A program made the position numbers and the translations under genes. This document shows positions 24,328 through 29,794 of a stretch of DNA of 29,794 nt, one piece after another. The stretch spans positions 1-29,794 of the forward strand of contig CAKUAS010000022.1 in assembly GCA_934636655.1 (NCBI GenBank). Direction: 5' to 3'. The stretch is from an uncultured Oscillospiraceae bacterium (GTDB taxonomy: Bacteria; Bacillota; Clostridia; Oscillospirales; Oscillospiraceae). The notes beneath the pieces are model-generated. The model had not been told where the DNA came from, ran no database searches, and saw nothing but the letters and a program-made list of their open reading frames with translations. The number at the start of each line of letters is the position of its first letter. Position 1 is the first letter of the stretch.

Positions 24328-24651
24328 GTGGAAAACAGTGCGGTCATGCGTTCGATGCTGTTTGATTTTTACGGCGAACTGCTCACGGATAAGCAGCGTG
24401 AGTATTTTGACCTCCGCTATAACGAGGATCTTTCGCTCGGCGAGATCGCTGAGCAGTGCGGCATATCGCGGCAGGGCGTTTGGGATATTATCCGCAGGGC
24501 CGAAGCCGTAATGACCGAGATCGAAGAAAAAACCGGGCTGATAAAGCGCTTTTTGGAGCGTAATGCCCAGGTAGACGAGATAATTCGCGAGCTCAAAGAT
24601 ACGGGCGCGGATGCGCATATAATCTCAGAGCTCGAGAAATTGAAGATTTAG
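24328..24651 (+). CDS. ylxM: YlxM family DNA-binding protein
   Basis: The 107-residue protein is a YlxM/p13-like helix-turn-helix protein, almost always found directly upstream of ffh. Residues 1-60 resemble a sigma-70 region 4 domain: LLTDKQREYFDLRYNEDLSLGEIAEQCGISRQGVWDIIRRAEAVM. The remainder is a charged helix ending ISELEKLKI. It is thought to help regulate or assist the signal recognition particle pathway; its exact role is not settled. The start is GTG 24328 after GGGGAGGG (24314-24321). ffh starts 12 bases after its stop with AGGAGG between, so they are one operon. Confidence 0.93.
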   Translation: MENSAVMRSMLFDFYGELLTDKQREYFDLRYNEDLSLGEIAEQCGISRQGVWDIIRRAEAVMTEIEEKTGLIKRFLERNAQVDEIIRELKDTGADAHIISELEKLKI

Positions 24652-24663
24652 GAGGCAGAGAGC

Positions 24664-26034
24664 ATGGCATTTGAATCATTGTCCGACAAGCTGTCCGCTG
24701 CCTTTAAAAAGCTGCGCGGCAAGGGCAGACTGACCGCGGGCGACGTCAAGGAAGCCATGAAGGAAGTGCGCATGGCGCTTCTGGAGGCCGACGTCAGCTA
24801 CAAGGTCGTAAAGGAATTTACCAAAAGCGTAACGGAGCGTGCATCGGGTGCGGACGTGCTCGAAGCGCTGTCACCTGCTCAGCAGGTCATCAAAATAGTC
24901 AACGAAGAGCTTGTAAAGCTCATGGGCAGCGAAAATCAGCGCCTTACCATCGGCTCAAAGTCGCCGAGCGTCGTCATGCTCGTCGGCCTTCAGGGCGCCG
25001 GTAAGACGACAAACGGCGCAAAGCTCGCGGCCTATATGCGCAAGCAGGGCAAGCGTCCGCTGCTGGTCGCCTGTGATATCTACCGTCCGGCGGCTATAAA
25101 GCAGCTTGAGACAGTCGGCAAACAGCTGGATATCCCCGTGTTCCAGATGGGCACGACCGACCCTGTCGATATCGCAAAGGCTGCTATCGAGCATGCCAGA
25201 AAGCACGGCAACGACCTTGTGCTCCTCGATACGGCAGGCCGCCTGCATATTGACGAGGAGCTCATGCAGGAGCTCAAAAATATCCGTGACGAGGTCGAGC
25301 CGAGCGAGATCATGCTCGTGGTCGACGCAATGACAGGTCAGGACGCAGTGAACGCCGCAAACGCGTTTAACGATGCTCTCGGTGTGACCGGTGTCATGCT
25401 CACGAAGCTTGACGGCGACGCGCGCGGCGGCGCGGCACTGTCCATAAAGGCAAGCACCGGAAAGCCCATAAAGTTCATCGGCGTGGGCGAAAAGCTCGAT
25501 CAGATCGAGCCGTTCTACCCCGACCGTATGGCCTCGAGAATCCTCGGTATGGGCGATGTGCTCACGCTTATCGAAAAGGCCGAGCAGAGCTTTGACGAGA
25601 AAAAGGCTCTCGAAATGGCTGAGAAGATGAAGGCAAATCGCTTCTCGCTGTCCGATTACCTCGACCAGATGCGTTCGCTCAAGGGTATGGGCGATATAAA
25701 CGATCTTGCCGGCATGATCCCCGGCCTCGACGCAAAGGCGCTCAAGGGCGCAAAGGTCGACGAAAAGGGCATGGCGCGCATCGAGGCGATAATCCTCTCC
25801 ATGACCCAGGCAGAGCGCGATGACCCGTCGATACTCAACGCCTCGCGCAAAAAGCGCATTGCGGCCGGCAGCGGCACCTCAGTGGTAGATGTGAACCGTC
25901 TGCTCAAGCAGTTTGACGCGATGCAGGGTATGATGCGCCAGCTTTCCGGCAAGAACATGAAGAAGCTGCAAAAGCGCTTCGGCGGAATGGGCGGAGGCGG
26001 CGGTTTCCCCGGCCTCGGCGGATTTAAATTCTGA
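24664..26034 (+). CDS. ffh: Signal recognition particle protein Ffh (SRP54)
   Basis: The 456-residue GTPase binds signal sequences of nascent proteins, together with 4.5S/6S RNA, and targets them to FtsY at the membrane. The N domain is about 1-90. The GTPase G domain has GLQGAGKTT (108-116), an insertion-box motif DIYRPAAIKQL, DTAGR (from 189) and TKLDGDARGG (from 247). The M domain (about 300-456) has SRKKRIAAGSGTS, methionine-rich helices (MQGMMRQLSGKNM) and a glycine-rich tail (GGMGGGGGFPGLGGFKF). Length and motifs are normal for the family. It is followed by rpsP in the common Gram-positive order. Confidence 0.98.
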   Translation: MAFESLSDKLSAAFKKLRGKGRLTAGDVKEAMKEVRMALLEADVSYKVVKEFTKSVTERASGADVLEALSPAQQVIKIVNEELVKLMGSENQRLTIGSKSPSVVMLVGLQGAGKTTNGAKLAAYMRKQGKRPLLVACDIYRPAAIKQLETVGKQLDIPVFQMGTTDPVDIAKAAIEHARKHGNDLVLLDTAGRLHIDEELMQELKNIRDEVEPSEIMLVVDAMTGQDAVNAANAFNDALGVTGVMLTKLDGDARGGAALSIKASTGKPIKFIGVGEKLDQIEPFYPDRMASRILGMGDVLTLIEKAEQSFDEKKALEMAEKMKANRFSLSDYLDQMRSLKGMGDINDLAGMIPGLDAKALKGAKVDEKGMARIEAIILSMTQAERDDPSILNASRKKRIAAGSGTSVVDVNRLLKQFDAMQGMMRQLSGKNMKKLQKRFGGMGGGGGFPGLGGFKF

Positions 26035-26093
26035 TTGCACACGCAAATGCGTTTGTAATATATATGAAGAAATAATATGGAGGTGAAAGATAA

Positions 26094-26330
26094 ATGGTAA
26101 AGATCAGACTTCGCAGAATGGGTGCAAAGAAAGCTCCTTTCTACCGTATAGTCGTCGCTGACTCCCGCTGCCCCCGTGACGGTCGCTTCATCGAGGAGAT
26201 CGGAACTTACGATCCCATGGCAGAGGGCGAGAACATCAAGGTCGATCTCGAGCGCGCAAAGTACTGGATATCCAACGGTGCTCAGCCTACCGAAACCGTA
26301 CGCGGCCTGCTTACTAAAGTCGAGGCCTAA
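26094..26330 (+). CDS. rpsP: 30S ribosomal protein S16
   Basis: The 78-residue protein matches S16 from its first residues (MVKIRLRRMGAKKAPFYRIVVADSRCPRDGRFIEEIG), with the YDPMAEGENIKVDLERAKYW core. It binds 16S rRNA early in 30S assembly. The start follows GGAGGTGA (26080-26087), a near-perfect ribosome binding site. A weak internal promoter (TTGCAC at 26035, AT-rich -10 near 26059) is possible. khpA begins 18 bases after its stop. Confidence 0.98.
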   Translation: MVKIRLRRMGAKKAPFYRIVVADSRCPRDGRFIEEIGTYDPMAEGENIKVDLERAKYWISNGAQPTETVRGLLTKVEA

Positions 26331-26348
26331 CAAGGAGAAGCTACCGGC

Positions 26349-26579
26349 ATGAAAGAACTTTTGACCTATATCGTACAGAGCCTCGTTGAGAAACCCGAAG
26401 AGGTATCTGTGACCGAGCGCGTTCACGGCGGCGAGACCGTATATGAAGTACGCGTAGCTGACGGAGACATGGGCAAGGTCATTGGCCGGCAGGGCAGGAT
26501 CGTGAAAGAGATCCGTATACTCATGCGGGCTGTAGCCCAGAGACAGGGCAAAAAGGTTTCAGTCGACATTATGGACTGA
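26349..26579 (+). CDS. khpA: KH domain RNA-binding protein KhpA
   Basis: The 76-residue protein is a single KH domain of the YlqC/KhpA type, with the RNA-contact loop GRQG in KVIGRQGRIVKEIRIL. KhpA commonly pairs with KhpB (Jag) and binds RNAs affecting cell division and elongation; KhpB is not in the window. The order rpsP-khpA-rimM-trmD is the common Gram-positive one. The start follows AAGGAGAAG (26332-26340). A terminator directly follows. Confidence 0.95.
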   Translation: MKELLTYIVQSLVEKPEEVSVTERVHGGETVYEVRVADGDMGKVIGRQGRIVKEIRILMRAVAQRQGKKVSVDIMD

Positions 26580-26581
26580 TC

Positions 26582-26619
26582 AAAAAGCAGAACGGACAAT
26601 GTCCCGTTCTGCTTTTTTT
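26582..26619 (+). terminator. Terminator between khpA and rimM
   Basis: GCAGAACGG (26587-26595) pairs with CCGTTCTGC (26604-26612), with flanking A and T runs extending the stem, and seven T residues at 26613-26619. It splits the cluster into two transcription units. Confidence 0.9.
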
Positions 26620-26691
26620 AATACCCGTTTTGCTTGTTAAACTGCGCGGTTTGTGTTAAATTATATACTGAATAAGTATGGAGGTTTTTAC

Positions 26692-27180
26692 ATGGAAAAG
26701 CAGCAGTACATAGAAGCGGGCAAGATCGTTAATACCCACGGCGTGCGCGGCGAAGTCAAGATCCAGGTATGGCTTGACAGCCCCGAATTTATGCGCCGTT
26801 TTAAGACTTTATATATTGATTCAAAACCGGTAAAGCTCATCTCTTCGCGTGCGCATAAGGGTTTTCTCATCGCGCTACTCGACGGGGTGGAGGACATAAA
26901 CGCTGCCATGAGCCTGAAGAACAAAACTGTCTACATAGACCGTGCCGACGCGCCGCTTAAAAAGGGCGAATATTTTTTGTGCGATATAATTGGCGCGTCC
27001 GTCGTGACCGAGGACGGCAGGAGCGTCGGAACGCTTGAGGACATTTTGGAAACTCCGGCTTCATCGGTGTATATCGTGCGCGGCGAGACAGAGCACATGA
27101 TCCCCGCCGTGCCCGAATTTATCCTCAATACCGATGCCGAAAACGGCATCATAACCGTGAAGCTGATCGAGGGCATGTGA
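26692..27180 (+). CDS. rimM: 16S rRNA processing protein RimM
   Basis: The 162-residue protein assists 30S maturation by binding S19 and the 16S 3' domain. The N-terminal barrel begins YIEAGKIVNTHGVRGEVKIQVW, the family signature. The C-terminal PRC-barrel-like domain starts near 95 with GEYFLCDIIGASVVTEDGRSVGTL and includes MIPAVPEFI. ATG 26692 is selected because GGAGG (26680-26684) precedes it; an upstream in-frame ATG at 26653 would overlap the ribosome binding site and add residues unlike the family. A TATACT (26664-26669) upstream may be a -10 box, but no good -35 is visible. trmD begins 40 bases downstream. Confidence 0.95.
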   Translation: MEKQQYIEAGKIVNTHGVRGEVKIQVWLDSPEFMRRFKTLYIDSKPVKLISSRAHKGFLIALLDGVEDINAAMSLKNKTVYIDRADAPLKKGEYFLCDIIGASVVTEDGRSVGTLEDILETPASSVYIVRGETEHMIPAVPEFILNTDAENGIITVKLIEGM

Positions 27181-27219
27181 TATATTATGTTAACTAATTG
27201 CAAGGAGAATTCCCCGACG

Positions 27220-28500
27220 ATGAGAATAGATATAATGACGCTTTTCCCGGATACGATGAATGCGATCATGCATGAGAGCATCCTTGGAAGGGCTGCAAAA
27301 AAGGGGATAATAGAGATAAACTGCGTACAAATACGCGATTATACTGAGAATAAGCAGTGCCAAGTCGATGATTATCCCTATGGCGGAGGCTGGGGCTGTG
27401 TTATGATGGCTCAGCCGCTGAAATCCTGCCTTGATGATATTATGTCAACCACACGGGACAAACGCAGCCGCGTCATCTATATGTCGCCGCAGGGTAAGCC
27501 CTACGATCAGGCGACAGCGCGCAGACTCAAGGATGATTACGACCACCTCGTGCTCGTGTGCGGCCACTATGAGGGCATCGACGAGCGCTTTATCGAGCAG
27601 TGCGTCGATGAGGAGATATCGCTGGGCGACTTCGTGCTCACGGGCGGAGAACTCGCGGCGATGGCCGTGGCCGACTCCGTTTGCCGACTTGTGCCCGGAG
27701 TTTTGGCCGACGAGGAGTGCTTCACCGGCGAGAGCCACTGGGACGGTGTGCTTGAATATCCGCAGTATACGCGCCCGGAGATCTGGGAGGGCAGGGAGGT
27801 GCCCAAGGTACTTCTCGGCGGCGACCACGCCGCCGTCGCGCGCTGGCGCAGGAAAAAGAGCCTTGAGCGCACGATGGACAAGCGTCCCGATATGTTTGAA
27901 AAGCTGGAGCTGACTGACAAGGCCGACCTCAAGCTCGTTGAGGAGATAAAAAAAGATCGCAGCCGCATGCGTCTTGCTAAGCCCGTAGAATGCCGCGCGG
28001 CGACGCCTGAGGATATTGATGACATTATGCTCATAGTGCGTCAGGCGCGAAATTATCTCAAGAAGCACCGCGTAGACCAGTGGCAGGGCGAGTATCCGGC
28101 AGCGGAAAACTTTGTGCCGGATATAAATTCGGGTCACTGTTATGTCATGACCTACGGCGGCACGGTCGCGGGCTTCTTCTGCCTGAGCGAGGAGCCGGAA
28201 AGCGACTACGACGGTATCACCGACGGCCGATGGCACGGTGATGGCAAATACTGCACGCTGCACCGCGCCGCCGTCGCCGCCGAGTTTCGCGGCACGGGGC
28301 TCAGCGAGAAGCTGATGGCGGTTCTTGAGGAGAAAGCAAGAGAGCTCGGCGTGCAGGCCATACGCACGGATACGCACAGAAAAAACAAGGCCATGCAGCA
28401 GCTTCTGCGGCGCAGCGGCTTTGTCTACCGCGGCAACATGCTCTGCTCGGCCGAGCCGGAGCACGATCCCGCGCGGCAGTGCTTTGAGAAAATTCTTTGA
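27220..28500 (+). CDS. trmD: TrmD tRNA (guanine37-N1)-methyltransferase fused to a GNAT acetyltransferase
   Basis: The 426-residue protein joins two enzymes in one frame. Residues 1-250 are TrmD, which methylates G37 of tRNAs with SAM: DYPYGGGWGCVM (51-62), VCGHYEGIDERF (113-124), the trefoil-knot loop SLGDFVLTGGE (134-144), and LEYPQYTRP (178-186). The usual catalytic aspartate region reads GESHWDG here, with Glu171 possibly aligning to the canonical Asp. Residues about 256-426 are a GNAT domain: RAATPEDIDDIMLIVRQAR, then the acetyl-CoA motif RGTGLSEKL (357-365) and THRKNKAMQQLLRRSGF. TrmD alone is about 240-250 residues. The start at 27220 follows AAGGAG; an in-frame ATG at 27187 has no such site. 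The GNAT substrate is unknown. rplS, the usual downstream gene, is missing. Confidence 0.92.
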   Translation: MRIDIMTLFPDTMNAIMHESILGRAAKKGIIEINCVQIRDYTENKQCQVDDYPYGGGWGCVMMAQPLKSCLDDIMSTTRDKRSRVIYMSPQGKPYDQATARRLKDDYDHLVLVCGHYEGIDERFIEQCVDEEISLGDFVLTGGELAAMAVADSVCRLVPGVLADEECFTGESHWDGVLEYPQYTRPEIWEGREVPKVLLGGDHAAVARWRRKKSLERTMDKRPDMFEKLELTDKADLKLVEEIKKDRSRMRLAKPVECRAATPEDIDDIMLIVRQARNYLKKHRVDQWQGEYPAAENFVPDINSGHCYVMTYGGTVAGFFCLSEEPESDYDGITDGRWHGDGKYCTLHRAAVAAEFRGTGLSEKLMAVLEEKARELGVQAIRTDTHRKNKAMQQLLRRSGFVYRGNMLCSAEPEHDPARQCFEKIL

Positions 28501-28511
28501 CGGAGATGCAT

Positions 28512-29372
28512 ATGGATCTTACGAATATAAACGACATAAAAATGCTTCTTTCTCGGCACGGCTTTCGCTTCTCAAAAAGCATGGGGCAGAACTTCCTGAC
28601 CGCCGCGTGGGTGCCTGAGGATATCGCGGATGCCGCAGGGCTTGACGAGCATACCGGAGTTATGGAAATAGGTCCCGGCATCGGCTGCCTTACAGAGCAG
28701 CTGTCCATGCGCGCGGGAAAGGTCGTCTCCGTTGAGCTTGACACGTCGCTGAGGCCCGTTTTGGCAGAAACGATAGGCGAACGGGCGAATGTCGAGGTCG
28801 TCTACGAGGACGTGCTGAAAATTAATATCCCTGAGCTCCTGGACGAAAAAATGCCGGGAATGCGACACGTTGTGTGCGCAAACCTGCCGTATAATGTAAC
28901 GGGGCCGGTGATATCGAGGCTATTAGAAAGCGACTGCTTTGAATGCATAACGGTCATGATCCAGCGCGAGGTCGCGCGCAGGATATGCGCAAAGCCCGGA
29001 ACGGGCGACTACGGTGCGTTCACGGTGTTCGTCAACTGGTACGCGCAGCCCGAAATGCTGTTTGATGTGCCGCCCGGATGCTTCATTCCGCAGCCTAAGG
29101 TGACATCGAGCGTAATACGGCTTAATTGCCGCAAAGCTCCGCCCGTCGAGGTCAAAAGCGAAGCAATGTTCATGCGCGTTGTCAGGGCTGCCTTTGCTCA
29201 GCGGCGCAAGACTCTGCTCAACGCTCTAAGTGCAGGTTTTGACGAATTATCGAAGGAAACTGTTGAAAAATGCCTGTTAAATAGCGGATTTGACCCAAAA
29301 GTGCGCGGAGAAGTTCTCTCCATTGGTGAATTTGCAAAAATCGCCGATGCTTTTTGCGCTGTTTTAGATTAA
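28512..29372 (+). CDS. rsmA: 16S rRNA (adenine1518/1519-N6)-dimethyltransferase
   Basis: The 286-residue enzyme dimethylates two adjacent adenosines in the 3' loop of 16S rRNA. The N-terminal KSMGQNFLT is the family start. The SAM motif is EIGPGIGCLT (GPGIG near 54-58), followed by SVELD, and the catalytic motif reads NLPYNVTGPV, where most members have NLPYYIT. The C-terminal part includes FIPQPKVTSSVIRL and AFAQRRKTLLNAL. ATG 28512 is chosen because CGGAG (28501-28505) sits six bases before it, while ATG 28506 would directly abut that site. It begins 11 bases after trmD and is probably co-transcribed with it. Confidence 0.95.
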   Translation: MDLTNINDIKMLLSRHGFRFSKSMGQNFLTAAWVPEDIADAAGLDEHTGVMEIGPGIGCLTEQLSMRAGKVVSVELDTSLRPVLAETIGERANVEVVYEDVLKINIPELLDEKMPGMRHVVCANLPYNVTGPVISRLLESDCFECITVMIQREVARRICAKPGTGDYGAFTVFVNWYAQPEMLFDVPPGCFIPQPKVTSSVIRLNCRKAPPVEVKSEAMFMRVVRAAFAQRRKTLLNALSAGFDELSKETVEKCLLNSGFDPKVRGEVLSIGEFAKIADAFCAVLD

Positions 29373-29439
29373 TTTTTGTATGCAAAGTGCATTGATTAAG
29401 AGCCGATAAAAATGGTAGTCTTAGTAACGGTGATATTGG

Positions 29440-29520
29440 CAATAATTTATTGAATCAAGGTAAGGAATCAAGTTAAAAAACGCGCACAAATCTGTGCGCG
29501 CATGCATAGCGCATGCATAG
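29440..29520 (+). promoter_or_regulatory. ppdK leader with palindrome, hairpin and tandem repeat
   Basis: The leader contains a palindrome CAATAATTTATTG (29440-29452) and a weak promoter-like pair (TTGAAT 29450-29455, TTAAAA 29473-29478, 17-base spacing). A perfect hairpin follows, CGCGCACA (29481-29488) with TGTGCGCG (29493-29500), and an 11-bp tandem repeat GCGCATGCATA (29498-29508 and 29509-29519) immediately before the ribosome binding site. There is no T run after the hairpin. The structure could affect stability or translation of the ppdK mRNA. Confidence 0.5.
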
Positions 29521-29537
29521 AAAGGATGATTACACCA

Positions 29538-29794
29538 ATGAGCAAGAAGTATGTTTATCTGTTCTCCGAAGGCAACGCAAAAATGCGTGAGCTGCTCGGC
29601 GGCAAGGGTGCTAACCTGGCGGAAATGACCAATATCGGTCTGCCCGTACCTCAGGGCTTCACCATCACCACCGAGGCCTGCACGCAGTACTATGAAGACG
29701 GCCAGAAGATCAACGATGAGATCATGGCCGAGATCATGGAGTATGTAGTGAAGATGGAAGGCATCACCGGCAAGAAGTTCGGCGATCTTGAAAA
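29538..29794 (+). CDS. ppdK: Pyruvate, phosphate dikinase (N-terminal part)
   Basis: The first 85 codons are present and the gene runs off the window. The start MSKKYVYLFSEGNAKMRELL with GGKGANLAEMTNIGLPVPQGFTITT is the nucleotide-binding N-terminal signature of pyruvate, phosphate dikinase, and ACTQYYEDG continues the match. The full enzyme is usually about 870-880 residues. It interconverts pyruvate, ATP and phosphate with phosphoenolpyruvate, AMP and pyrophosphate, and in anaerobic clostridia often takes part in glycolysis or gluconeogenesis. ATG 29538 follows AGAAAGGATGA. It probably has its own promoter in the preceding 165-base gap. Confidence 0.96.
   Translation, partial: MSKKYVYLFSEGNAKMRELLGGKGANLAEMTNIGLPVPQGFTITTEACTQYYEDGQKINDEIMAEIMEYVVKMEGITGKKFGDLE

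Noticed and set aside
26041..26052. Small dyad ACGCAAATGCGT between ffh and rpsP
   Set aside because: The stem is only four to five base pairs and is not followed by a T run, so it is too weak to call a terminator.
26653..26691. Upstream ATG start for rimM
   Set aside because: It would include the GGAGG ribosome binding site inside the coding region and add residues not seen in RimM.

Overview
The window looks like a chromosomal segment of a Gram-positive anaerobe of the Clostridia, probably Oscillospirales. That placement rests on the ylxM-ffh-rpsP-khpA-rimM-trmD cluster, T-box control of thrS, a YfmF/YfmH peptidase pair, pyruvate phosphate dikinase, and an integrated element with RepA_N, cysteine-rich VLP, Xis and Tn916-type Int genes. 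No rRNA or tRNA gene, CRISPR array or insertion sequence was seen.

Region 1 (1 to about 4000) is the integrase end of an integrative mobilizable or conjugative element. It holds the C-terminal end of an unknown protein with a terminator, then a 477-base non-coding stretch carrying iteron-like repeats (copies at 508, 571 and 634 are exactly 63 bp apart). A small winged-helix-like protein, a MobC-like relaxosome protein with no relaxase after it, a short RepA_N replication initiator, a cysteine-rich VLP protein, an excisionase and a tyrosine integrase follow. The int promoter sits inside a long inverted repeat. A tandem 11-bp repeat just after int suggests integrase arm sites at the element end, which abuts ychF.

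Region 2 (4024 to 12516, plus strand) is core genome: ychF and a translationally coupled TRIC-like membrane protein; a probable yybP-ykoY (Mn2+) riboswitch with terminator controlling a CNNM/CBS transporter and a P-type cation ATPase, read here as a manganese or divalent-cation export operon; a threonine T-box leader and a threonyl-tRNA synthetase that lacks the TGS domain; and a LURP-one-like protein.

Region 3 (12566 to 24168, minus strand) meets region 2 at a shared bidirectional terminator. In transcription order it contains a 2391-residue cyclic beta-1,2-glucan synthase-like protein (GT84-type glycosyltransferase, cyclization domain, GH94-type phosphorylase), then an operon of yfmF, yfmH, lgt, a small helical protein of unknown function, and a nitroreductase.

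Region 4 (24328 to the end, plus strand) is the SRP and translation cluster: ylxM, ffh, rpsP, khpA, a terminator, rimM, a trmD fused in frame to a GNAT acetyltransferase, rsmA, and the start of ppdK behind a leader with a hairpin and a tandem repeat. rplS, the usual neighbour of trmD, is absent here. The best candidates for new biology are the TrmD-GNAT fusion, the unusual cis-elements of the mobile element (63-bp-phased repeats, int promoter inside an inverted repeat), and the large glucan synthase in a clostridial background.
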